14,490 bases of DNA from an uncultured Clostridia bacterium (GTDB lineage Bacteria > Bacillota > Clostridia > Oscillospirales > Acutalibacteraceae), in assembly GCA_947626485.1 (NCBI GenBank), contig CANQSG010000036.1:1-14490 (forward strand), given 5' to 3'. The notes beneath the pieces were generated by a model. The model made no database searches and had not been told where the DNA came from. It saw only the letters and a list, made by a program, of their open reading frames with translations. Shown piece after piece: positions 1 through 7,406 of the stretch. Every line of letters starts with the position of its first letter. Position 1 is the stretch's first letter. The position numbers were made by a program, and so were the translations under genes.

Positions 1-1246
1 GCCGACCGGCAATCGCTTCGACGTGCAGCGGGCGCTCGAGGAGAGCGTTTCGGGCGAGATCACGCTGAAATACCCGACCGAGGGCGAGCACCGCTCGGCG
101 ATCATTTTGGAAGCCGTCACGAGTGAGGCGGCGGAGGACGCCGTCGTCTTTTACAGCACGACGTCGGACAAAACCGTCACGATGCACATTAACCTCATCC
201 GCTATCTCGACAGCGGCTGGCGCTCGGTCGCCGACCTGAGCACCGTCGCGACCGGCGTCGAGCAGGTGCGCTTCACCGACCTCGACGGCGACGGCTCGAA
301 GGAGATCCTCGTCGGCTGGAACATCTTCGGCAACGTCGACAAGCAGTTAAGCGTTTACAGCGTCTCGGGCGGCGCGCTGCTGCCCCGGTTGCAGGAAAAA
401 TATTCCGAATTCCTCTGCTGCGACCTCAACGAGGATCAGAAGGACGAACTCCTGCTCGCCACGCTGAACACCTCGGACAAAACCGCCGCCGCCAAGCTCT
501 ACGCCTTGAACGACGCGTCGGTCACCGAGCTCGGGCGCTGCACCCTCGACGGCGGCGTCAGCTTTTACGACACGCCGGTCGTCTCCCGCCTTTCGACCGG
601 CCGCACCGCCGTTTTTCTCGACGCCTTCAAGGGCACCGGCATGCTGACCGAGATTTTATACTTTGAAAACAACCGGCTGCAAAACCCGATGTACGACCCG
701 CAGACCCGCGATTCCAACCGCTCGCTGCGGTCGTCGACCGTCACCTGCACCGACATCGACGGCAACGGCATTCTCGAGCTGCCGATGCTCGAGGCGCTGC
801 CCGGCATGGAGAACGTCGCCGACACCGAGCGGCTTTCGGTGACGAAATGGTGCGTCTGCAACGGGCGCGACCTGCTCGTCGTGCGCAGCGCCGTGATGAA
901 CTATCTCGACGGGTACAGCTTCGACCTGCCGGAGCGGTGGAAAAACGCCGTCACGATGACCCGCCGCACCGAGGATCGGATGCGGGTCTTCTCGCTCTGG
1001 AACGCGGCGGCGGCGACCGCGGGGCCCGAGCTGCTGCGCATTCAGGTCATTTCCGAGGCCGAATGGGACAGCGCCTCCCACGAGCGGGGTCGCTTCTTCG
1101 AGCTCGACCGGGGCGACGGCGTCGTCTACACGGCGGCGGTCAGCGGCAGCTACGCCGGCGAGCTCGCCATCACGAAGCAGGAGGTTCTGCGCTGCTTTTC
1201 CCGCATCCGCATCGACGAAACGCAGGCGTCCGGCGCCGCCGGTTGA
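1..1246 (+). CDS. VCBS/FG-GAP repeat-like protein, 5' end outside window
   Basis: The frame is open from base 2 to a TGA at 1244-1246 with no stop on the left, so the gene begins outside the window and about 414 codons are visible. Three segments look like calcium-binding VCBS/FG-GAP propeller blades: FTDLDGDGSKEIL (bases 272-310), a degenerate CDLNEDQKDELLL (about 420-460) and CTDIDGNGILELP (about 747-785). The C-terminal third, with LDGYSFDLPERWKN, is not a repeat and I do not recognise it. Proteins of this type are usually secreted or lipid-anchored, but the signal region would lie outside the window. A response-regulator gene starts 51 bases downstream on the same strand, so it may be a surface partner of that two-component system; this is inferred from position only. 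GTG at 23 could serve as a start, but the open frame before it makes a longer protein more likely. Confidence 0.7.
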   Translation, partial: PTGNRFDVQRALEESVSGEITLKYPTEGEHRSAIILEAVTSEAAEDAVVFYSTTSDKTVTMHINLIRYLDSGWRSVADLSTVATGVEQVRFTDLDGDGSKEILVGWNIFGNVDKQLSVYSVSGGALLPRLQEKYSEFLCCDLNEDQKDELLLATLNTSDKTAAAKLYALNDASVTELGRCTLDGGVSFYDTPVVSRLSTGRTAVFLDAFKGTGMLTEILYFENNRLQNPMYDPQTRDSNRSLRSSTVTCTDIDGNGILELPMLEALPGMENVADTERLSVTKWCVCNGRDLLVVRSAVMNYLDGYSFDLPERWKNAVTMTRRTEDRMRVFSLWNAAAATAGPELLRIQVISEAEWDSASHERGRFFELDRGDGVVYTAAVSGSYAGELAITKQEVLRCFSRIRIDETQASGAAG

Positions 1247-1297
1247 CCCGATTTTTCCGCAGCCGCACCCGAAATTCCGAACAGAAAGGAAACCGCC

Positions 1298-2002
1298 ATG
1301 AAACGCATTTTAATTGTCGAGGACGAAGTCGCCATCCGCGAATTCGAGGTCATCAACCTCAACCGCGCGGGCTACACGACGGTGGAGGCGGGCTCGGGCG
1401 AGGAAGCGCTCGACCTCTACGACAACGACCCGGCGGGGTTCGACATCGCCCTGCTCGACATTTCGATGCCGGGCATGGACGGTTTTATGCTCTGCAAGGA
1501 GCTGCGCCGCCGCAGCAAGACGCTCGGCATCATCATGCTGACCGCCCGCACGCAGGAGATGGATAAGGTCAGCGGCCTGATGCACGGCGCGGACGATTAC
1601 ATCACCAAGCCCTTCAGCCCCGCCGAGCTGCTCGCGCGGGTCGATTCGCTCTACCGCCGCGTCGAAATGCTCGACGCTGCCGCCCCCGCCCACAGCGACG
1701 AGATCAAGCTCGGCGATTTCACCCTCGATCTGCGCCGCCGCACCCTGACGAAAAAGGACAAAAACATCGAGCTGACGCAGGTCGAATTTCAGATCATGGA
1801 ATACTTCTTCACAAACCCCGACACGGCGCTCGACCGCACCGACATCCTCAACAAGGTCTGGGGCAGCTCCTATTACTGCGAGGAGAAGATCGTCGACGTC
1901 AACATTCGCCGCCTGCGCATGAAGGTCGAGGACGAACCCTCCAACCCGACCCACCTCGTCACGGTCTGGGGCATGGGGTATAAATGGAACACCGCCGGTT
2001 GA
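1298..2002 (+). CDS. OmpR/PhoB-family response regulator
   Basis: This is a 234-residue DNA-binding response regulator of normal family length. The receiver domain (about 1-120) carries the acidic pair E8/D9, the phospho-acceptor D54 in ALLDISMPGMDG, T82 and K104 in the YITKPF motif, so all switch residues are present. The C-terminal winged helix (about 138-231) shows the OmpR/PhoB pattern LTQVEFQIMEYF, then a recognition-helix region rich in Arg (VDVNIRRLRMKVE), and ends in VWGMGYKW. An AGAAAGGA ribosome site lies about 8 bases before the ATG. The histidine kinase gene follows 50 bases later and is its likely partner. In the family, phosphorylation drives dimerisation and binding to direct repeats upstream of target genes; the targets cannot be read from this window. 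Confidence 0.95.
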   Translation: MKRILIVEDEVAIREFEVINLNRAGYTTVEAGSGEEALDLYDNDPAGFDIALLDISMPGMDGFMLCKELRRRSKTLGIIMLTARTQEMDKVSGLMHGADDYITKPFSPAELLARVDSLYRRVEMLDAAAPAHSDEIKLGDFTLDLRRRTLTKKDKNIELTQVEFQIMEYFFTNPDTALDRTDILNKVWGSSYYCEEKIVDVNIRRLRMKVEDEPSNPTHLVTVWGMGYKWNTAG

Positions 2003-2052
2003 CCGCCGGGTAAAACGACCGCATAGCCGGGACAGCGAGAGGGGGACGGAGC

Positions 2053-3615
2053 ATGGAAATGGAGATCCGCACGACGGGCATCACGCGGCGTTGGATCCTC
2101 AACGTCGTCGCGATTTTGTTCGGCGTGATCGTCGTGCTCGAGACCCTCATCTGCGTCGCGCTGCACGTCTATTATTACGAGCAGGTCGAAAACCTCGCCG
2201 ACGAATACACCCGCGCCTTTTCGATGCTCTCGACCGCCGAGCCGTCGCAATACACGGACATGGCGCGCCAGTACGCCGAGCAGTTCAAATACCGCGACCG
2301 GGTCGAGGTGCAGATTCTCGATTCCGCCGGGCGGGTGCTGCTCTCGACGAGCGGCTTCGAGCCCGACGAGGAGCCCGCCGAGCTGCCGGATTACGCCGCC
2401 GCCGTCAAAAGCACCTTCGGCACCGCGACGCGGCAGCTGCGCACGAGCCGGGGCGAGCCGGTGCTCTGCGCGACGACGCTGCTCGCCGACTACGGCAACG
2501 GCTCCAACGGCGCCTACCGCTGGATCATCTCGCTAAGCCGTACCAACCGCCACATCCTGACCCTTTCGCTCGTCAGCATCGCCGTCGGGCTCGCCGTCCT
2601 GCTTTTCGCCCTGTTTTCCGGGCTTTACTTTATCAATTCGATCATCCGCCCGGTGCGGGAGGTCAGCAACGTCGCCCGCAAGATCGCCATGGGCGAATTC
2701 GACGCCCGGCTCGAGGTCAAGGACAACGACGAGATCGGCGAGCTCTGCGACGCGATCAACTATATGGCGAGCGAATTGCAGCAGGCGGAGGGTCTGAAAA
2801 ACGACTTCATCTCCTCCGTCTCCCACGAGCTGCGCACCCCGCTGACCGCCATCCGCGGCTGGGGCGAAACGGCGAAGATGTCGGTCGGCAGCGACGACGC
2901 GCTCGTCGGCAAGGGCATCGACGTGATGCTCGGCGAGACCGACCGGCTCTCAAAGCTGGTCGAGGAGCTGCTCGATTTCTCCCGCATTTCGTCCGGCAGG
3001 CTCTCGATCGACACCCGCCCGCTGCACATTTCCGGCATTTTGCAGGAGGCCGTCGATATGTACGTCGAGCTCGCGCGGCAGCAGAACATCGAGCTGTCGC
3101 TCGTCTGCCCGAAGCAGGAATCGCCGGTCATGGGCGACCCCTACCGCTTGAAACAGGTCTTTATCAACATCATCGACAACGCCGTCAAATACACCGAGCG
3201 CAACGGACAGGTGCTCGTGGAGCAATACGAGGAAGAGGGCTGCGTGCTCGTCAAGGTCAGCGACACCGGCGTCGGCATTCCGGCGCAGGACATCGACCGC
3301 GTGAAGGAGAAATTCTTCAAGTCCAACAAGACGGTGCGCGGGTCGGGCATCGGCCTCGCCGTCGCGGACGAAATCCTCAAGCAGCACAAAGGGCTGCTCT
3401 TTATCGAGAGCCACGAGGGCGTCGGCACGACCGTCACCATCGTGCTGCCGATCTGCGAGGAGCCGCCCGCCGAGGAGGAGGCGCAGCTCTTCGCCCCCAT
3501 TCCGGCAGAATCGGAAGCCGCGCCGGAAACCGCAGAAACCCCGCCGGAAAACGCACCGCCCGCAGACCCGGCGCAACCCCAACCCGACACCCCGCAGGAA
3601 GGAACGAAGGAATAA
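2053..3615 (+). CDS. Membrane sensor histidine kinase (HAMP-HisKA-HATPase)
   Basis: This 520-residue kinase is the probable partner of the regulator just upstream. Layout: short cytoplasmic N-terminus, membrane helix about 14-38, extracytoplasmic sensor region about 39-167, second membrane helix about 168-193, HAMP about 194-247, and the HisKA dimerisation helix with phospho-acceptor H258 in SSVSHELRTPL. The ATPase domain has the N box (N376 in NIIDNAVKY), G1 motif DTGVGIP (404-410), F box FFK (421-423) and G2 motif GSGIGLA (430-436). All catalytic motifs are intact. After the ATPase domain, from about residue 469, comes an unusual 50-residue tail rich in Pro, Glu and Ala that looks disordered. 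A GAGAGGGGGA ribosome site supports ATG 2053; a second ATG two codons later is possible. The sensor domain gives no ligand clue. The stop codon is one base from the next start, so the two genes are probably translationally coupled. Confidence 0.95.
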   Translation: MEMEIRTTGITRRWILNVVAILFGVIVVLETLICVALHVYYYEQVENLADEYTRAFSMLSTAEPSQYTDMARQYAEQFKYRDRVEVQILDSAGRVLLSTSGFEPDEEPAELPDYAAAVKSTFGTATRQLRTSRGEPVLCATTLLADYGNGSNGAYRWIISLSRTNRHILTLSLVSIAVGLAVLLFALFSGLYFINSIIRPVREVSNVARKIAMGEFDARLEVKDNDEIGELCDAINYMASELQQAEGLKNDFISSVSHELRTPLTAIRGWGETAKMSVGSDDALVGKGIDVMLGETDRLSKLVEELLDFSRISSGRLSIDTRPLHISGILQEAVDMYVELARQQNIELSLVCPKQESPVMGDPYRLKQVFINIIDNAVKYTERNGQVLVEQYEEEGCVLVKVSDTGVGIPAQDIDRVKEKFFKSNKTVRGSGIGLAVADEILKQHKGLLFIESHEGVGTTVTIVLPICEEPPAEEEAQLFAPIPAESEAAPETAETPPENAPPADPAQPQPDTPQEGTKE

Positions 3616-3616
3616 C

Positions 3617-4675
3617 ATGGCGAAACAAAAAATCACCTCGATCGGCGGGCAGGCGCTCATCGAAGGCATTCTGATGAAGGGGCCCGAGCGCACCGCGCTT
3701 GCCGTCCGCCGCAAGGACGGCAGCATCGACCTGTCGACCCTGCAAACGCACAGCGTCAAGGAGCGGTTCCCCGTGCTGGGCTGGCCGCTCGTGCGGGGCA
3801 TCGTCAACCTCGTCGAATCCCTGATTCAAGGCTACCGCGCGATGATGCTCTCGGCGGAAAAATCCGGCTATCTCGACGAGCTCGACGAAACGGACGACAA
3901 GAAAAAAGCGCCCGAAGCCGAAGCGGAAAACGAGCCAACGGCAACCGAAACGCCCGGCGAATTGACCGATTCCGCTAAAACGCCGGAAAAGAAAACGGAA
4001 AGCAAAAACGCCGCAACGAGCCAAAAAAGCGGACTCGTTACAGGGGTGATGGCGGCGGCCGTCGTGCTGGCGGTCGTGCTGTGCCTCGCCCTGTTTATCT
4101 ACCTGCCGGCGCTGCTGTTCAACCTGCTCAACGGGGCGCTGCACGGCGCCGTCACCCCGTTTCGCAGCCTGTTCGAGGGGCTGCTGAAAATGGCGATCTT
4201 CGTCGGTTACGTCGCCGCCGTGTCGCAAATGAAGGACATCCGCCGCGTCTTTCAATACCACGGCGCCGAGCATAAATCCATCTTCTGTTATGAGGCGGGC
4301 GAGGCGCTGACGGTCGAAAACGTCCGGCGGCAGCGCCGTTTTCACCCCCGCTGCGGCACCTCGTTTTTGCTGCTCATTTTGATCGTCAGCATCCTGCTGT
4401 CCAGCGTGCTCGCCATCGCCTTTCCGGTGCTGACGAAGCCGGTCTGGCTCTGGGTGATCGTCAAGCTGCTGCTCGTCCCGCTCGTCTGCGGCATCGGCTA
4501 CGAGCTCATCCGGGTCTGCGGGCGGCACGATAACCCCGTCACCCGCATCATCGCGGCGCCGGGGCTCTGGCTGCAACGCATCACGACCAAGGAGCCGGAC
4601 GATTCGATGATCGAGATCGCCATCGCGGCGCTGACCGACGTCATCCCCGCCGACCCCGACGCCGACCGGTGGTGA
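3617..4675 (+). CDS. yqhQ: YqhQ-like DUF1385 membrane protein
   Basis: This is a 352-residue member of the DUF1385/YqhQ family. The family hallmark near the start (GGQALIEGILMKGPE, about 10-24), YHGAEHK (214-220), FHPRCGTSF (242-250) and TKEPDDSMIEIAI (324-336) are all present. Clustered His, Glu and Cys residues suggest a metal site, but the biochemical role is not settled as far as I know. Hydrophobic stretches at about 140-172, 185-205, 249-273 and 276-300 indicate an integral membrane protein. Residues about 88-137 form a Lys/Glu/Thr-rich linker with no visible structure. The start is fixed by GGAAGGAACGAAGGA just upstream, inside the end of the kinase gene. prmC begins four bases after the stop; a DUF1385-prmC pairing is, from memory, common in Clostridia. 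Confidence 0.9.
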   Translation: MAKQKITSIGGQALIEGILMKGPERTALAVRRKDGSIDLSTLQTHSVKERFPVLGWPLVRGIVNLVESLIQGYRAMMLSAEKSGYLDELDETDDKKKAPEAEAENEPTATETPGELTDSAKTPEKKTESKNAATSQKSGLVTGVMAAAVVLAVVLCLALFIYLPALLFNLLNGALHGAVTPFRSLFEGLLKMAIFVGYVAAVSQMKDIRRVFQYHGAEHKSIFCYEAGEALTVENVRRQRRFHPRCGTSFLLLILIVSILLSSVLAIAFPVLTKPVWLWVIVKLLLVPLVCGIGYELIRVCGRHDNPVTRIIAAPGLWLQRITTKEPDDSMIEIAIAALTDVIPADPDADRW

Positions 4676-4679
4676 CGCT

Positions 4680-5522
4680 ATGACGCTGTTTCAAGCCTAC
4701 GGCTACGCAAAATCCGCGCTCGAGGACGCCGGCATCCTCGAATACGCCTTTGAAGCGCGGCAGCTGCTGCGATTTGTCACCGGCTACACAAACGCGCAGA
4801 TCCTGCAATCCTATCAATCCGACCTGACCGAGACGCAGGAGGCCCTTTTCTTCGACCTCGTGCGGCGGCGGCACGAACGCTATCCGCTACAATACCTGCT
4901 CGGCAGCTGGTCGTTTTACGGGCTGGATTTCGCGGTGGGCGAAGGGGTGCTCATCCCCCGCCCCGACAGCGAATTCCTCGTCGAGGCCGCGATCGATTGG
5001 TTAAAAACGCGCGAAAACGCGAAGGTCATCGACCTGTGCGCCGGCAGCGGCTGCATCGGCATCGCCATCGCGCGTCGAACGCCGGACGCCGACGTCACCC
5101 TGCTCGAAAAAAGCGAGCGCGCCCTGCGCTATCTGCGCAAAAACGTCTCCGCCCTCGCCCCGGACGTGCGGGTTCTCGCCGCCGACCTCACCGATGTGCC
5201 GGAGGAAAATTTCGACCTTGTCACCTGTAACCCGCCCTATATCCCGACGGCGCAGCTCGCCGGGCTGATGCGCGAGGTGCGGTTCGAGCCGACCGAGGCG
5301 CTCGACGGGGGCGAGGACGGCCTCGCGTTTTACCGGCTGCTCTGCCGCGTCTGGACGAAAAAGCTGAACCCCGGCGGGCAGCTGCTCGTCGAGGTCGGGC
5401 AGGGGCAGGCGGACGACGTCGCGGCGCTGTTCCGCGAGGCAGGGCTGCAAAACATCGTGACCCGCAAGGATTACAACCGCATTCCGCGCGTCGTCTCGGG
5501 CGACAAGGCGGCAGATCGCTGA
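4680..5522 (+). CDS. prmC: PrmC, release factor glutamine N5-methyltransferase
   Basis: PrmC methylates the glutamine of the GGQ motif in peptide-chain release factors 1 and 2, using S-adenosylmethionine, and thereby improves termination. The 280-residue product has the normal length. An N-terminal helical substrate-binding domain (about 1-80) leads to VLIPRPDSE (90-98), the SAM-binding loop VIDLCAGSGCIGIAIA (116-131) and the catalytic NPPY (184-187). The PRPDSE and NPPY motifs together separate it from other methyltransferases. The start is the ATG four bases after the DUF1385 stop; GGTGGTGA, part of the previous gene's end, is only a modest ribosome site, so coupling is likely. The gene for its substrate, prfA, often an immediate neighbour in Firmicutes, is not present here; recA follows after a 133-base gap. 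Confidence 0.95.
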   Translation: MTLFQAYGYAKSALEDAGILEYAFEARQLLRFVTGYTNAQILQSYQSDLTETQEALFFDLVRRRHERYPLQYLLGSWSFYGLDFAVGEGVLIPRPDSEFLVEAAIDWLKTRENAKVIDLCAGSGCIGIAIARRTPDADVTLLEKSERALRYLRKNVSALAPDVRVLAADLTDVPEENFDLVTCNPPYIPTAQLAGLMREVRFEPTEALDGGEDGLAFYRLLCRVWTKKLNPGGQLLVEVGQGQADDVAALFREAGLQNIVTRKDYNRIPRVVSGDKAADR

Positions 5523-5554
5523 CCCGGTTTTCGGACAGCGGCGGCGATTCCCGG

Positions 5555-5583
5555 TTGTTTTCACGCGCAAAGCGTGCTACAAT
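5555..5583 (+). promoter_or_regulatory. sigma-A-type promoter of the recA operon
   Basis: A TTGTTT -35 box (5555-5560) and a TACAAT -10 box (5578-5583) are separated by exactly 17 bases, which predicts a start near 5590 and a leader of about 66 bases. The spacer contains an inverted repeat, CACGC-N5-GCGTG (5562-5576), where a regulator could bind. Neither GAAC nor GTTC, the half-sites of the Gram-positive LexA box, occurs between 5523 and 5655. Confidence 0.75.
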
Positions 5584-5655
5584 AAAAGCAGAAAAAAACA
5601 TCCGCCCGCGCGCCCTTGCGGCGCCGTGTAAAGCGCGGAAAAAGGAGTTATCGGC

Positions 5656-6783
5656 ATGGCAGACGACAAACAGAAGGCATTGGAAACGGCGCTCTCGCAG
5701 ATCGAAAAGCAGTTCGGCAAGGGCGCGGTCATGAAGCTGGGCGAAAACCGCGCGATGGACATCGAGCACATTTCGACCGGCAGCCTGTCGCTCGATCTGG
5801 CGCTGGGCATCGGCGGCGTGCCGCGCGGGCGCATCGTCGAGATTTACGGCCCCGAATCCTCGGGCAAGACGACGCTGGCGCTGCACGTGGTCGCCGAAGC
5901 GCAGAAGCAGGGCGGGACCGCCGCCTTCATCGACGTGGAGCACGCGCTCGACGCGGTCTATGCCAAGCAGCTCGGCGTCGACATCGACTCGCTGCTCGTC
6001 TCCCAGCCCGACACCGGCGAGCAGGCGCTCGAGATCACCGAAGCCCTCGTCCGGTCGGGCGCGATCGACGTCGTCGTCATCGACTCGGTCGCCGCGCTGA
6101 CCCCCCGCGCCGAGATCGAGGGCGATATGGGCGATTCCCACGTCGGCCTGCACGCCCGGCTGATGTCGCAGGCGCTGCGCAAGCTGGCGGGCGCCATTTC
6201 GAAATCCAACTGCGTCGCGATCTTTATCAATCAGCTGCGCGAGAAGGTCGGCGTGATGTTCGGCAGCCCCGAGACGACGACGGGCGGCCGCGCGCTGAAG
6301 TTCTACGCCAGCGTCCGCATCGACATCCGCCGCGTCGAGACGCTGAAATCCGGCGGCGAGATGGTCGGCTCCCACACCCGCGCCAAGGTCGTCAAGAACA
6401 AGGTCGCCCCGCCCTTCCGCGAGGCCGAGTTCGACATCATGTACGGCCACGGCATCTCCCACGAGGGGGAGGTCATCGACCTCGCCCAGAAGTACGAGAT
6501 CATCAAGCGGTCGGGCGCCTGGTTTTATTACGGCGAAACGCGCTTGGCGCAGGGGCGCGACAACGCGAAGCAGCGGATGCTCGAGGAGCCGGAGCTCTGC
6601 GCCGAGATCGAGGCGAAAATTCGCGAGAAGGTCGCGGGCGAGACGAAGCACGGCGACGTCGTGACCGAAGCGCCCGACGCCCCGCCGGAGGTCGCGGCGG
6701 CCGAACCGGCGGAAGCCGAAGCCGCCCCGGCGCGCGGACGCGGCAAGGTCAACATTGATATAGCGGTGGATGAGGAAGAATGA
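5656..6783 (+). CDS. recA: RecA recombinase
   Basis: RecA forms ATP-dependent filaments on single-stranded DNA, performs homologous pairing and strand exchange, and stimulates LexA self-cleavage in the SOS response. The 375-residue protein matches the family: Walker A GPESSGKT (65-72), catalytic E95 in FIDVEHALD, Walker B VVVIDS (139-144), Q193 in INQLREKVGVMFGSP, and the L2 region with ETTTGGRALKFYASVR. The C-terminal tail after about 335 is Ala/Glu/Pro-rich and ends in an acidic VDEEE; acidic RecA tails are known to modulate activity. An AAAGGAG ribosome site (5641-5647) fixes the ATG. The gene is first in a long tight gene run, and its last four bases overlap recX (ATGA). Confidence 0.98.
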   Translation: MADDKQKALETALSQIEKQFGKGAVMKLGENRAMDIEHISTGSLSLDLALGIGGVPRGRIVEIYGPESSGKTTLALHVVAEAQKQGGTAAFIDVEHALDAVYAKQLGVDIDSLLVSQPDTGEQALEITEALVRSGAIDVVVIDSVAALTPRAEIEGDMGDSHVGLHARLMSQALRKLAGAISKSNCVAIFINQLREKVGVMFGSPETTTGGRALKFYASVRIDIRRVETLKSGGEMVGSHTRAKVVKNKVAPPFREAEFDIMYGHGISHEGEVIDLAQKYEIIKRSGAWFYYGETRLAQGRDNAKQRMLEEPELCAEIEAKIREKVAGETKHGDVVTEAPDAPPEVAAAEPAEAEAAPARGRGKVNIDIAVDEEE

Positions 6784-7406
6784 AACAGGTTGTTCGTATC
6801 GTCAAGGGACCGGGCTCCACAAAAGCGGTCACGCTCGACACCGGCGAGGTCTTCACGATCGACGAGGGGCTCTGCCAGGAACGGCTGCGCGTCAAGGCGC
6901 AGCTGACCGACGAAGACATTCAGCGCCTGATCGAGGATTCGGAGACCGTGCAGGCGGCCTCGCGCGCCATGTGGTGCCTTTCCTGCCGGGATTACGGCGA
7001 GCGGGAACTCGCGCGGCGGCTGATGGTGCGCAACGGCTATTCCGAGCGCGCCGCCAACGCCGCGGTCGAGGTCGTGAAGGATTTCGGCTTCATGGACGAC
7101 CGGGGCTATGCGGCGCGGGTCGCCGAGCGGTATTTTTCGAAGGGAAAATCCCGCCTGCGGGTCGAGGCCGAGCTGCGCAAGCGGGAGCTCGACCCCGAGC
7201 TGATCCGCGAGGTGCTCGACGAGGTCGAGCCCAACCCACGCGAACAGCTGCGCGCCCTGATTCTCGAAAAAAACGAGCAGGCGCAGCTGCAAACCGACGC
7301 CGGCGTCGCGAAGGCGGCGCACCATTACATGCGGGCGGGCTTCCGGCTTTCCGATATCCGGGCGGCCATTCGGGAATTCAACCCGCACACGGAGTTTTTC
7401 CGATGA
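6780..7406 (+). CDS. recX: RecX regulatory protein
   Basis: RecX binds RecA filaments and limits RecA activity. The 208-residue protein is within the usual size range for Firmicutes RecX. It has the family's three-helix repeats: CLSCRDYGERELARRLMVRNGY followed by VEVVKDFGFMDDRGYAARVAERYF, KGKSRLRVEAELRKRELDPELI in the second, and a third repeat ending in HYMRAGFRLSDIRAAIREF. The start ATG shares bases with the recA stop (ATGA at 6780-6783), the classic recA-recX coupling arrangement, which supports both the start and the identity. Its own stop overlaps the rimO start in the same ATGA manner. Confidence 0.93.
   Translation: MKQVVRIVKGPGSTKAVTLDTGEVFTIDEGLCQERLRVKAQLTDEDIQRLIEDSETVQAASRAMWCLSCRDYGERELARRLMVRNGYSERAANAAVEVVKDFGFMDDRGYAARVAERYFSKGKSRLRVEAELRKRELDPELIREVLDEVEPNPREQLRALILEKNEQAQLQTDAGVAKAAHHYMRAGFRLSDIRAAIREFNPHTEFFR

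Noticed and set aside
1991..2009. Direct repeat ACCGCCGG in the regulator-kinase gap as a regulator binding site
   Set aside because: The first copy lies within the end of the regulator gene, the spacing (11 bases from copy to copy) is plausible, but an 8-base GC-only repeat is easily expected by chance here and no promoter accompanies it.
3434..4576. Long open frame on the minus strand opposite the kinase end and yqhQ
   Set aside because: It is antisense to two clear genes, is full of Arg, Asp, Gln and His runs typical of reading GC-rich codons backwards, and has no family motif or ribosome site. The same applies to minus-strand frames at 5221-6651, 6528-7388, 7325-8107 and 9651-11573.
6770..7402. 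Upstream extension of the rimO frame through recX
   Set aside because: The frame is open, but the translation is Arg/Gly/Ala-rich and unlike any RimO. Conserved RimO sequence begins at ATG 7403, coupled to the recX stop.
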